DNA from: Cytophagales bacterium
Lineage (GTDB): Bacteria; Bacteroidota; Bacteroidia; Cytophagales; Cyclobacteriaceae
Reading direction: 5' to 3'
DNA length: 50,480 nucleotides
Assembly: GCA_017303795.1 (NCBI GenBank)
Contig: JAFLBR010000022.1
Span: 1-50,480, forward strand
The stretch's first letter is position 1. The number at the start of each line of letters is the position of its first letter. This document shows, piece after piece, positions 8,533 to 18,000 of this stretch. The notes beneath the pieces are model-generated. The model made no database searches and had not been told where the DNA came from. It saw only the letters and a list, made by a program, of their open reading frames with translations. Both the position numbers and the translations under genes were made by a program.

Positions 8533-9768
8533 ATGGCCGAGGTTACCTGCTCATTCTGCGGAAGAAACAAAAAAGATGTTGACCTGATGATCTCGGGCAT
8601 TCATGCACACATTTGCGATAAGTGTGTAACGCAAGCCAGCCAGATTCTGCAAGAAGAAAAAAAGAATAAAGTTGAAGCCGGAGCCTTACCCAATTTTAAA
8701 TTGATAAAGCCCCGCGAAATCAAGAAGTTTCTCGATGAATATGTAATCGGGCAAGATGAAGCCAAGCGCGTAATGGCGGTTGCTGTTTACAATCATTACA
8801 AGCGTTTGATGCAACGTAAAATCGAAAATGACATTACGATTGAAAAATCGAATATCATTATGGTGGGCGAAACCGGCACCGGTAAAACTTACCTGGCGCG
8901 CACACTCGCTAAAATTTTGCAAGTACCTTTTTGTATTGCCGATGCCACCGTGCTTACGGAAGCCGGGTATGTGGGTGAAGATGTAGAGAGTATTTTAACA
9001 CGCTTACTTCAGGCTGCCGATTACAACACCGAAGCTGCCGAACGCGGCATTGTGTATATTGATGAGATTGATAAAATTGCCCGTAAATCAGATAACCCCT
9101 CTATTACCCGTGATGTAAGTGGTGAGGGTGTGCAGCAAGCCTTGTTGAAATTACTGGAGGGTACTTCTGTGAATGTGCCGCCTCAGGGTGGACGCAAACA
9201 TCCTGATCAGAAAATGATTACCGTTAACACGGAAAATATTCTCTTTATATGTGGTGGAGCTTTCGAAGGTATCTCGCGTTTGATTGGAAGACGTTTGAAT
9301 ACCCGGCCTTTGGGATTTGCGGCTACTTCAGAAAGTGTTAACCCAGCTGATGTGGATTTGAATAACCTACTTCAGTTTGTGTCGGCTCAGGATCTGAAGT
9401 CGTTCGGACTTATACCTGAATTAATTGGTCGTTTGCCAGTGGTTTCGTTTTTGAATCCTCTGGATCATGCAGCCTTGCGAAAAATTCTTACCGAGCCTAA
9501 AAACGCACTCGTAAAACAATACAAGAAGTTATTCGAGATGGAGAACATCGAACTTGAATTTAAAGACGGAGCGCTTGATTTTATTGTTGAGAAAGCAATG
9601 GACTATAAATTAGGTGCGCGCGGTTTGCGTTCCATCTGCGAAGCCATCGTAAACGATGCCATGTTTGAAATGCCTTCCGATAAAACTACCGAGCGGTTAG
9701 TGATTAATCGCGCTTACGCGGAAGAGAAGTTCAATAAATCGCACTACAGCAAGTTGAAAGTAGCGTGA
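8533..9768 (+). CDS. clpX: ATP-dependent Clp protease ATP-binding subunit ClpX
   Basis: An AAA+ unfoldase that feeds tagged substrates to ClpP. 411 residues from the chosen start. The N-terminal zinc-binding domain has two Cys pairs (CSFC at 6-9, CDKC at 28-31). Walker A is GETGTGKT (about 112-119), Walker [12 protein letters not shown], pore loop GYVGEDVES, and the sensor II region LGARGLRSI. The start was set at the ATG at 8533 ([10 protein letters not shown]) because this matches the family N-terminus and the promoter box lies over the earlier ATG. Ends 7 bases from the convergent lpxB. Confidence 0.97.
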   Translation: MAEVTCSFCGRNKKDVDLMISGIHAHICDKCVTQASQILQEEKKNKVEAGALPNFKLIKPREIKKFLDEYVIGQDEAKRVMAVAVYNHYKRLMQRKIENDITIEKSNIIMVGETGTGKTYLARTLAKILQVPFCIADATVLTEAGYVGEDVESILTRLLQAADYNTEAAERGIVYIDEIDKIARKSDNPSITRDVSGEGVQQALLKLLEGTSVNVPPQGGRKHPDQKMITVNTENILFICGGAFEGISRLIGRRLNTRPLGFAATSESVNPADVDLNNLLQFVSAQDLKSFGLIPELIGRLPVVSFLNPLDHAALRKILTEPKNALVKQYKKLFEMENIELEFKDGALDFIVEKAMDYKLGARGLRSICEAIVNDAMFEMPSDKTTERLVINRAYAEEKFNKSHYSKLKVA

Positions 9769-9775
9769 TCGGGTA

Positions 9776-10888
9776 TTAGTTCGCGTTCTGATGCTGCACA
9801 ATCAACTTTGCTGTGTTATCAGAAGCCGATCCTATATCAAGCATAGTATGTAATTGATCGTAAGACTTCTTCATGCTTTCGCGATAGTTTCCCTGATCCA
9901 CTAGTTTTGTCAGTTCTTCTCCAATATGTTGAACAGAAGCGTTGTCTTGAATTAATTCTTTCACTACTTCATGGCCAGCAATCAGGTTAACCAACGAAAT
10001 GAATTTCACCTTCACTACCTGCGCGGCAATTAAGTATTCCAGATAACCAGCTTTATAAACCACTACCTGCGGCACTTTAAACAGCGCTGTTTCCAACGTT
10101 GCCGTACCAGAAGTAACAATTGCACCCGAAGCATGTGTTAATAAATCATACGTGGCATCATAAATAAACGATACATTCTTTAATCCGGCTAACGGTTTGT
10201 AAAGTTCAGCGGGCAAGTTGCGAATAGCAGCCACAGCAAAATGAAAAGCCGGTTGAGCTTTTGCTACTTCAGCCATAACCGGTACAATTTTTTGAAGCTC
10301 CCTTGTGCGACTGCCCGGTAGCAAAGCAATCAAGGGTTGAGTTGTTTTCAGATTGTTCTGTTCTAAAAATAATTCTGCAGGCTTGAACGATCGGATAGCA
10401 TCCAATACAGGATTGCCCACATAGTCCACATCAAAATTATACTTCTTAAAAAAATCTTTCTCGAAAGGGAGAATCACATACATGTGATCGACCGATTTTT
10501 TTAATTGCCACGCTCTGTTTTGTCGCCACGCCCACACTTTAGGTGGAATGTAATAATGCACAGGTATTCCATTTGCTTTTCCGAAAGTAGCGATGCGTCT
10601 GTTAAACCCACCGTAATCAATTAAAATCAACGCGCTAGGTTTGTATTGCAGAATGTCCTTTTTGCAATCAGCCATGTATCGGGCTATCTTAAAAAAATTG
10701 AGTACCGCTTCAAAGCCCATAAACGCGAGTTGATTGTAGTGCATCACCAACTCTACTCCCGCGCGCTGCATTTCATCGCCACCAAAACCCCGAAACGAAG
10801 CTTCGGGTTGTAACTTGCTCAAACTCTTCACGAGATTACTACCGTGTAAATCGCCCGAACGCTCGCCTGCTATGATATAGTACTTCAA
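9776..10888 (-). CDS. lpxB: Lipid-A-disaccharide synthase
   Basis: A GT19 glycosyltransferase that joins UDP-2,3-diacylglucosamine and lipid X to make the lipid A disaccharide at the inner membrane. 370 residues, typical. Hallmarks: YYIIAGERSGDLHGSNL at the N-terminus, RFxGFGGDEM-type segment, IDYGGFNRR, the YYIPPKVWAWRQNR motif, LLPGSRTREL and the C-terminal VTSGTATLETALFKVPQVVVYK. It begins 12 bases after the end of queD, so the two are probably co-transcribed. Confidence 0.96.
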   Translation of the reverse strand: MKYYIIAGERSGDLHGSNLVKSLSKLQPEASFRGFGGDEMQRAGVELVMHYNQLAFMGFEAVLNFFKIARYMADCKKDILQYKPSALILIDYGGFNRRIATFGKANGIPVHYYIPPKVWAWRQNRAWQLKKSVDHMYVILPFEKDFFKKYNFDVDYVGNPVLDAIRSFKPAELFLEQNNLKTTQPLIALLPGSRTRELQKIVPVMAEVAKAQPAFHFAVAAIRNLPAELYKPLAGLKNVSFIYDATYDLLTHASGAIVTSGTATLETALFKVPQVVVYKAGYLEYLIAAQVVKVKFISLVNLIAGHEVVKELIQDNASVQHIGEELTKLVDQGNYRESMKKSYDQLHTMLDIGSASDNTAKLIVQHQNAN

Positions 10889-10900
10889 TGTGTGTTGTAT

Positions 10901-11320
10901 TTATTCACCAAAATATTCCACATAGTTGCGCGGTGTTTCAAACAATCTGATAGAATGTAGAACACCGTATTTACTGATTGTTTTAATCTTAGGGGTGAGT
11001 ATCTTCCATATCTCTATTACTAATGTTTCGCAACTGGCAAGCTTACCTTGCATAAAATCCACATCCACATTCAGATTTTTATGATCCAGTTTTTCAACCA
11101 CTTCGTTGCGGATTAAGGTGCTGAGTTTTTTCAGGTCAATTACAAAACCAGTATCCTCGTCAGGAGTTCCTTTTACTGTTACAATCAAATCGAAATTATG
11201 GCCATGCCAGTTCTCATTTGCACACGGGCCGAAAACCTCCACATTCTTTTCTTTACTCCAGGCCGGATTGTAAAGCTTATGCGCTGCATTAAAGTGCTCT
11301 TTTCTGCTTACGTAAACCAT
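10901..11320 (-). CDS. queD: 6-carboxy-5,6,7,8-tetrahydropterin synthase (QueD/PTPS family)
   Basis: Converts dihydroneopterin triphosphate to 6-carboxytetrahydropterin on the way to queuosine. 139 residues from the chosen start. Zinc ligands His14, His39 and His41 (HFNAAHKL and WHGHN), catalytic Cys33 (GPCANEN) and the LDHKNLN motif are present. A pterin-type PTPS role cannot be excluded, but queE at 28276-28902 supports a queuosine pathway. The start is the ATG at 11320: a promoter box at 11336-11329 lies just upstream, and an earlier in-frame ATG would put 45 unrelated residues in front. It heads a queD-lpxB transcript. Confidence 0.88.
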   Translation of the reverse strand: MVYVSRKEHFNAAHKLYNPAWSKEKNVEVFGPCANENWHGHNFDLIVTVKGTPDEDTGFVIDLKKLSTLIRNEVVEKLDHKNLNVDVDFMQGKLASCETLVIEIWKILTPKIKTISKYGVLHSIRLFETPRNYVEYFGE

Positions 11321-11328
11321 ATATGTCA

Positions 11329-11336
11329 CAAATATA
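11329..11336 (-). promoter_or_regulatory. Promoter -7 box of queD-lpxB
   Basis: TATATTTG on the minus strand, exact match to TAnnTTTG, 8 bases before the queD ATG at 11320. This implies a very short leader. Confidence 0.45.
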
Positions 11337-11404
11337 CGACAGTTCAAGAACCCATTACAGATGGCGGTTTTGTATAAATTGCCATCTGGAAATATGTTAG
11401 CCCT

Positions 11405-12106
11405 ATGATAGTTGTTACCGGAGCCGCAGGTTTTATTGGAAGCTACCTGATTCAACGCCTCAATCAGGATAATTTTAACGCCATTATCGCGGTTGACAAA
11501 TTCGATAATGAAGTAAAAAATAAGAACCTGGTTGGCTCAAAAATAAAGGAACGGGTGGACCGGAATTTGTTTTTGAGTTGGTTGGATAAGAATTGTGAAA
11601 CTGTTGAATTCATTTTTCACATTGGTGCCTGTACCGACACCGCAGAGTTTGATCTGAACCTTTTTAACAAACTGAATACTGGCTATTCGAAAGAAGTATG
11701 GAAGCGTTGTTGCAACTATCAGATTCCACTGGTTTATGCATCGTCAGCTGCTAATTATGATTTAGGTGAGTCAGGGCAAAAAAATGATGAATCGAAAATA
11801 CTCGTATTAGAACCTGTCAATCAACATGAACTATCCAAACAGGAGTTTGATGTTTGGGCATTAGAACAACCGGACAAACCATTTTTTTGGGCTGGGCTAA
11901 CACTATTTGATGTTTACGGCAAGAATGAAAATTCTAGTAATGAAGACCAAAAACGAGATTTTGCTTATGTAAAAGATGTAATCGAAGTGTGTTTGTGTTT
12001 TATGTATAATCGGAAAGACTCGGGAATATATAACGTTGGCTTGGTTAACGACTCAGCCAAAGCGGTATTTGTATCAAAAAAAATAAACATCGTATTGAAT
12101 ACATAA
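11405..12106 (+). pseudogene. hldD-like ADP-heptose epimerase, inactivated and truncated
   Basis: The N-terminus MIVVTGAAGFIGSYLI is an intact Rossmann NAD(P) motif, and the body follows the ADP-L-glycero-D-manno-heptose 6-epimerase family (FHIGACTDT, YASSAANYDLG, DVYGKNE, KRDFAYVKDV, IYNVGL). Three lesions are visible. The catalytic Tyr of the YxxxK motif is replaced by His (NQHELSK). About 30 residues are missing between DVYG and KRDFAY. Translation shifts out of frame at an A8 run (12076-12083), after which the family sequence RIEYI is readable one frame away. The frame then meets the IS end at 12107. A C-terminal remnant lies at 14955-15020 beyond the transposons. Divergent from queD. Confidence 0.8.
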
Positions 12107-12375
12107 ATCAAGAATAGTTGGTGACATCGGTGTAACAGATAATCATATGATTTATAAGAACCAATTTATAAACAGTTTATAATTGTCTGAAAAATGGATT
12201 CAAAAAAGCTGTCCAACACTATGACAGCTTTTTTATTATACGTTTGAGGTCATTAAAACAATAAAAAGCAATTCAAATGCAAGGCCTGTGATCAGTTTCA
12301 TCTGGAGGAACGAGTCCAAATATTATGAGTGCAAGTTTATTTGGTTTCGTAAGTGGTCATGGAGCCTCATATTAA
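12107..12375 (+). mobile_element. Left-end fragment of the IS256-like element (copy A)
   Basis: The fragment starts with TCAAGAATAGTTGGTG (12108-12123), the terminal repeat of the element at 13677, and tracks that element's first 265 or so bases with many small differences and deletions, up to about 12373. It holds no intact frame. It forms a long direct repeat with 13677-13944, so the IS3 element between them is flanked by homologous sequence. It abuts the truncated epimerase gene. Confidence 0.8.
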
Positions 12376-12460
12376 ATAAGGTAAGTAGCTGAGAATCTTG
12401 ACAGGTTGTAAATATAGATTAGTGAATTGAATTTTGCATTGTTGAACTGAAACAGAAGTA

Positions 12461-12561
12461 GGCTCTGCTGAGGAGCAACCTGCCAGGGTTAGGTTCAACC
12501 GACTGGAATGGTCAAGCCCTGCCTTTTGTGCGGGGCTTTTTCTTTTTGATCATTCCAAGAG
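12461..12561 (+). repeat. Shared transposon-tail module, copy 1, with terminator
   Basis: Reading on the plus strand: a GC-rich stretch, then GGTTCAACCGACTGGAATGG, then a hairpin AAGCCCTGC...GCGGGGCTT (about 12513-12537) followed by T5-C-T5 and GATCATTCC. GGAATG and CATTCC close an outer stem. A related copy on the minus strand lies at 14759-14870. It points into the 3' end of orfB, so it can terminate antisense transcription entering the transposase gene. Confidence 0.55.
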
Positions 12562-12581
12562 CTTGTATGCCTAAGAAAACC

Positions 12582-13364
12582 TTACGCTGCATAAGCCATC
12601 GGGGTTTGGTAGTTGAGTGATTGATGTGGTCTTTGGTGATTGTAATCATCTACCCACCTTTCTGTTACTTCATTGGCTTGTTCAATGGAGTAAAATAGAT
12701 TAGCATCCAGCACATCTTCACGGTATGTTTTGTTGAAGCGTTCGATGATGGCATTCTGTTGCGGTTTCCCTTTCTGTATGCGGCTCCATTGGATGAGATT
12801 GTTGTGCAGCCATAATTGAAAACGTTTTGATCGGAACTCCGGACCGTTGTCAGTACGAATCTTAAGCGGTTTACCATACCGTTCAATGGCTCGCTCAACA
12901 ATTTCAATAACCCTTCTGGCGGGCAGATTAAAATCTATTTCAATCCCTTTGCACTGCCGATTGAAGTGATCTATAATGTTAAGGGTACGAATCCTTCGGC
13001 CATTATCGAGAGCATCACTCATGAAGTCCATCGCCCACTCCTGATTGGCTGTTAACGGAATAGAAATAGGATTTGCAGGATTGTCCTTGATACGCCTGCG
13101 CAATCTTTTATTCAGTGAGAATCCTTCGTTCTCATACACTCTGCGGATTTTACTATCACCCAGTTCCGGATGTTTTTTCTGTACGAGCTTAATCACTTTT
13201 GTTCTTCCTTTACGGCTGCTGCCAATAACTTCTTCAATCGCTTTTTTTACTACGGCATCTTTAGCAGGCATTCGCTTGTGATAGTACTTCCTGGTTCGCG
13301 AAGTGCCTACTAACTTACACGCCTGAGCATGGCTCATCTCATAGTGTTCTTTCAGATAAGCCAA
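12582..13364 (-). CDS. IS3-family transposase OrfB (integrase core)
   Basis: DDE recombinase of the IS3 family, 260 residues in its own frame. HTH_21-like N-terminal part (SHAQACKLVGTSRTRKYYHKR) and a retroviral-type integrase core. Asp in WAMDFMSDAL, Asp in IRTDNGPEFRS and Glu in QNAIIERFNKTYRED form the catalytic triad; the C-terminal NHQRPHQSLNYQTPM is typical. It is normally made as an OrfAB fusion by -1 frameshifting. A slippery AAAAAAG heptamer at 13400-13394 sits at the end of orfA and gives KKVLTPDQKEDGLAYL in the -1 frame. OrfB looks intact, but orfA does not. Confidence 0.9.
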   Translation of the reverse strand: MAYLKEHYEMSHAQACKLVGTSRTRKYYHKRMPAKDAVVKKAIEEVIGSSRKGRTKVIKLVQKKHPELGDSKIRRVYENEGFSLNKRLRRRIKDNPANPISIPLTANQEWAMDFMSDALDNGRRIRTLNIIDHFNRQCKGIEIDFNLPARRVIEIVERAIERYGKPLKIRTDNGPEFRSKRFQLWLHNNLIQWSRIQKGKPQQNAIIERFNKTYREDVLDANLFYSIEQANEVTERWVDDYNHQRPHQSLNYQTPMAYAA

Positions 13365-13387
13365 GCCGTCTTCCTTCTGATCAGGCG

Positions 13388-13656
13388 TTAAAACTTTTTT
13401 GTGAGTAAATCCTTAATGGCATCGATCTCCAGACTCTGGTTTGCTACGATTTTTTTCAGCCTTGCATTCTCGTATTCAAGTTCCTTAAGCCGCTTAAGCT
13501 CATCTACTTTCATACCTGCGTATTTACTACGCCAATTGTAAAACGTAGCTTCGCTTATGCCGTGTTTGCGGCACACTTCTGAAATCTTTGATCTTGTTGT
13601 GACTGTTCGTTGAGTATCCCGATAATCTGGGCCCCCGCAAAGCGCATCTTCTTCAT
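13388..13656 (-). pseudogene. IS3-family OrfA (HTH protein) with a frameshift
   Basis: The ATG at 13656 opens MKKMRFAGAQIIGILNEQSQQDQ, the normal OrfA N-terminus. The family sequence then continues one frame away as ISEVCRKHGISEATFYNWRSKY and runs through a leucine-zipper-like segment (LKELEYENARLKKIV) to DLLTKKF. The break is at about 13590-13586 (CAAAG on the minus strand), where one missing base would restore Q-K-I-S-E-V. Only the downstream part (13576-13388, from a GTG) is open. The AAAAAAG slippery site is preserved. Confidence 0.75.
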
Positions 13657-13763
13657 ATACTGTTTTTTGACATATTGGTCAAGAATAGTTGGTGAAAGCG
13701 GTGTAACAGTCAGATAATCACAAGGTTTATAAGAACAATTATAAACGGTTTATAATTGTCTGA

Positions 13764-14727
13764 AAAAATGAGTTCAAAAAAGCTGTCCAACATGTGGCAG
13801 CTTTTTCATTATACGTTGGGGTTATCAAAACAGGTTCAAAATGCAAGGCGTGTGGTCAGTTTTTCATCTGGAGGAACGAGTCCAAACATTATGAGCGCAA
13901 GTTTATTTGGTTTCGTAAGTGGGTCATGGAGCGTCATGTTTATAAGAACCTGGTTCGTGACAGTGGTATGTCACAAAGTTCCCTTCAGCGGCTGTTTAAA
14001 TATTACTTATCACATGTTCCGCCTCTTACCATCCGCCATAAACAACAAGCTCACTTGCTTATTGATGGGACTTACTTTCCGGGCAATATCTGTTTGATTC
14101 TTTATTGGGATCATGATGTGCGGTTCACACAGCTCTATAGGTTAACAGATGAAGAGCGTTATCAGGAGATCAAAGAAGATCTTGACAATATCAAGAGCCT
14201 TGCCATTGAAATTGTTAGCATTACCTGTGATGGTCACCGGGCAATACTAAAAGCTATCCGGAAGGGTTACCGCACGTAATTGTTCAGCGTTGTGTCGTTC
14301 ACGTAGTTCGTCAGTGTAAAACATGGTTAACGCAGCACCCACAGTCATTTGCAGCCGTGGAATTACTTTCATCATCAATGAACTGCATAGTGTAAAAACA
14401 CTTTACCAAAGCAGCGCATGGTTGCTTTCACTTTGGTGCTGGGAGAAAAAGTATAGTTCTTTTATTGCTGAACGGGTTGTTAAAGAAAATGGAAAATATT
14501 GGTACAAGCATAAAATGCTACGCAAGAGTAGGTATCTGCTATTGAAGGCTATCCCGAACTTATTTCATTACCTGGATGATCCTGCAATACCCAGAACAAC
14601 GAATCGACTAGAGTCATTCTTTGCTCACTTGAAGGATAAGCTACAACCCCACCGAGGGCTGACTATTCTAAACAGAAAGAACTTTGTTAAATGGTATCTC
14701 TATTCCCAAAATCAAAGACCTGCCTGA
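13764..14727 (+). pseudogene. Transposase, IS256-like Zn-binding variant (MULE-type DDE), frameshifted
   Basis: The protein can be read in pieces. 13764-14279 encodes the start through KCKACGQFFIWRNE (zinc-binding), an HTH region (SGMSQSSLQRLFKYY), then LLIDGTYFPGN (first Asp), ITCDGHRAILKAIRKGY (second Asp). Near 14272 the frame shifts by one base to HVIVQRCVVHVVRQCKTWL. Near 14365 it shifts again to INELHSVKTLYQ and runs to a stop at 14727 through TTNRLESFFAHLKDKL (Glu). No good ATG begins the first piece. I assign it to the IS256-related variant group from the N-terminal Cys motif and the NRLES block; the family call is moderate. Confidence 0.75.
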
Positions 14728-14758
14728 CAGCAGGTGAGTTTTTTCAAAGCCATAAAAC

Positions 14759-14870
14759 TCTTGGAATGATCCTTGTCAAAAACAAAAAAAAGAAGGCTCT
14801 CAATTTTCATGAGAACCTTCTAACCATTCCAGTCGGTAAACCTTATTGCTGGCAAGCCTGCTCTCCAGCA
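14759..14870 (-). repeat. Shared transposon-tail module, copy 2, with terminator
   Basis: The minus-strand reading gives GCTGGAGAGCAGGCTTGCCAG, then GGTTTACCGACTGGAATGG, then the hairpin GAAGG-TTCTCA...TGAGAGC-CTTC (about 14792-14820) followed by T8 and GATCATTCCAAGAG. It matches the plus-strand module at 12461-12561 in the flanking parts, while the hairpin itself has diverged. It sits just after the transposase stop, antisense to it. Confidence 0.55.
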
Positions 14871-14954
14871 AACTTGATTCCTCTTCAGGTTTACAATTCA
14901 AATTTCGATAGTCAATCCATTAAAATCACCAACTATTTTTGACCACATTGCCTT

Positions 14955-15020
14955 ATTGAATCAATTGATTTCCGGATAGACATCAGAGATAAGAATAACT
15001 GGTCATTTTTTCTAATCTAA
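14955..15020 (+). pseudogene. C-terminal remnant of the hldD-like epimerase
   Basis: The frame from 14955 reads IESIDFRIDIRDKNNW and stops at 15018-15020. This aligns without gaps to the HldD segment normally following the NAD domain (IEYIDMPEDIRDKYQ as I recall it), with I, E, I, D, D, I, R, D, K in register. It lies immediately outside the right IS end (14944), consistent with one epimerase gene split by the transposon nest. The stretch 15021-15071 holds nothing recognisable. Confidence 0.5.
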
Positions 15021-15071
15021 TAGCTGAAAAAACGCTAACTCAATAAGTTAGAATTTTAATGCAAAGCCTGA

Positions 15072-18000
15072 CTACTTATTTACTAGTACACGTTGCTGAT
15101 AAACTGTTGGCCCCGAGGTTATCTTTACTAAATACATCCCGTCCGAAAGAAAACCTGTGGCTATAGCGGTTTCTTCAGAGTCTATATCTCTTGTCAGCAA
15201 GTTTCTTCCCATTAAATCAATTATGCTCAATTCCGCATGTTTAGTAAAGAGATGACCTACTCGAACGATTAGTTTATCACTGACGGGATTAGGGAAAATT
15301 GTAATCAACTCAGCTTGTACCTCACCATCCAAAGTAGAGAGAACGATAAATGGCGAAGATATTCTATTGCACTCTTCGCCTTGAGTAACTACAAAATAAG
15401 CGCCTGGGGTTCCCTCAAACAAATAACTTCTGCCAAATTCATTAGGGATTTGAACAGCGTCTCTAAACCATTGATAACCCTTAGCCGATTTCACACTTGA
15501 TAAGCGGCCATTGGAAAGTATTATCGTGTTATTCTCTAGGCTATTTGGAATTATACTTATTGATTGAGTATAGGAGCGGCTCTGATCTCCGTTAGAGACC
15601 GTTAGAGTAACCTGATAAATCCCAGGATCTGAAAAAGAATGCTGCCCATCTGATAGATTCGTTACCGTAAAAGGAGAGATTTGGCTATTAAAATTCCAGT
15701 TAAAATTTTCAATGCTACCTTGACTTAGATTCTTGAATGACATCAATGCACCTACACAAGGAGCGTTCACTGAAAAGTTTGGGAATAAAATTTGATCGCA
15801 AACATCTGATATCCAACCTGCTGAACCGTCTATCAAACTGTTTACCCCAGCATTCACAACTGCATCACCGATTGCGTTCACATTTTGAACATTAAGAAAG
15901 TCAAAGCATATTTTTTCATATTCAGAGAAATTTAAAAAACACTTAGATTCATCTGATGATTTGATTACAACTCGTTCGCTATCAGATGACAGGATAACAA
16001 TATCCCCCGTAAGTGTCTGAGTTGATCCTGAATTGAGTGTTAAAACTAGTCCCCCTTTTAATTCAAAATTTCCAATCGAGTTGTTTCCTAAAATTTTAAC
16101 ATTTCCAGCTAAAACAATTCTTTCGAATGATGAATTCCCTAAAATTTCTACTTGACTATCTGGCATTGTGATTAATGTACCGAAAAGCGAAAAACTATCC
16201 GCATTAAAAAAACTAGTGGTACTCATGCTAAAAGAAGTGGTAACAGAGGTCAAAATATTCACCCCCGAAGGAAATTTAACATGTATTAAATCTTTAATCT
16301 TTGCCCCCCGAATGTCAATTTGTTCCTGGTAACTATTTTTTACCATAAGTTCGGATACACTTATCTCTTGGTTCTCCAAGTTCACACTACCTGCATCAAT
16401 TTGGATTCTTTTTAGAGTCAATCGACCTCTCATTTTCCATTGACTCAACCCATCAAAAATCATAGCTGTATTATTGAATACGTTATCAGAAAATGAAAGA
16501 TTAATCTCTGAATTTGATTCTCCAGTCATCCGTAGGCTCCCATCCTCCACTGTTAAAAGTGGATTTGAAATTACCAAACCGCCTCCTAATGTAATTTCAT
16601 TACCATTTAAATCCATTTTAGCGCTACCATTTGAGAACCATGCTATTGAGCCTACTTGAATATCTGTTGACACTAATATGACAGCGGAGTTCTCAAGAAG
16701 TGAATTTTCATCAAAAAAAACACGATCACTCAAAGTAGGAATTTCATTAGCTGAGAGTCCACCACTGGATAGCGACCAATGGCTTTGGTCAGTCCACAGA
16801 CCTGAACCACCAACCCAATAATAGGTTTTTCCAGTATTTGCTATTGATTTGTAAGTTACTATCAGCGAAAACGCCTGTTGCCCATATAGCAATTCGCCTT
16901 TATGTGAAATCCTGATTTTATAGTTTCTGTTTTGGGGGTTGGAGAATTCTATTTTCTCGACATTGTCAAGTATATTATCGCCATAAACAGCCTCCTTCGT
17001 AAGATCCTGAGGATCTAGTTTCCAAGGCATTTGCATCGAACCTCCATCGTCTACAATACGAACATCCAAATCATTAACGAGCATCGGATTGATTGGATCC
17101 ACTGATGCTGCAACGGGATTGCCAGCTGGATCTGTCCAGACAATAGTAAGAGTTATCTTTTCATTTTCTACTGGTGTTAGTGGTAGTTCGTAAACTTGTC
17201 CATCTGAAAGAACAGATTCGGTGATTATGGTATTAACTCCATCTTTCTCCAGAATAACTTTTGCAGCTCTCTCAACATCTAATAGCCCCCATCCAAACAT
17301 ATAATCTGGTCCTGGTGTCGGTCCGGCTTCCTTGGTGGTGTGGATTGCCAATGCTTTTAACGTAGCTGACCGCATAAAATCACCATTCAGTTGTTTATAC
17401 AAATCTTGCAGTAAGGCCAATCCTCCCGTCACGCTGGGTGTAGACATTGAAGTTCCACTCAGTAAGCCATAAGCATTTGATCCAGTGGCAAAAGTTGATG
17501 ATATGCCTACTCCAGCGGCTACCAAATCTGGTTTGATTCTGCCATCATCGGTTGGTCCCCAAGAACTAAAACTGCTCATTAATACACTTGCTGCGCCTGT
17601 ATAATTTGGTTGTTTTGAAACGGCTCCGACAACGATATTATTTTTACAAACAGCTAAATCACCTAAGCAATCAAAGCCGGCACCCCCATTACAATCGGCC
17701 GGAATAGTACCATTTCCAGCATCTGATCGGTCATTTCCCGCTGACTTAACCATTGTGTAATAAGGTGAGTTGAACATTATATCGTCCCAAGCTCTTGACC
17801 TGCCGTTATAAAAACCAAAACGGTGGTCTTCTAAAGTGCTTATTGAAGCGTTGCCAAACCACGTCCATCCGTTATTAAATCTCCAGCCGGTAATCAGGCC
17901 GTAGGAATGATTTGATAAAAGTAACGTAGTTTGATCTGGTTTAACGAGCGTAAGTGCCTCAACTTCATCATTATTAAAGTCCCAGGCAATGATCTTAGCT

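Larger units (their letters stand above)
12376..13676 (-). mobile_element. IS3-family insertion sequence
   Basis: The region contains the orfA/orfB pair of an IS3-family element on the minus strand, with a 3' tail at 12376-12581. Limits are set by the flanking IS256-like copies; I could not find convincing terminal inverted repeats or a target duplication, so the exact ends are uncertain. The tail carries a hairpin module (12461-12561) that also occurs, inverted, in the tail of the neighbouring IS256-like element. Confidence 0.75.
13677..14944 (+). mobile_element. IS256-like insertion sequence (copy B), full length but decayed
   Basis: The left terminal repeat GGTCAAGAATAGTTGGTG (13677-13694) and the right end CACCAACTATTTTTGACC (14927-14944) match as inverted repeats in 17 of 18 positions. 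Length 1268 bp. The transposase inside is broken by frameshifts. No direct target duplication is visible, expected if the left flank was replaced by the IS3 element. Confidence 0.85.

Noticed and set aside
14691-14942. Open frame of 83 codons at the IS right end
   Set aside because: It crosses the tail hairpin and terminal repeat and shows no protein features.
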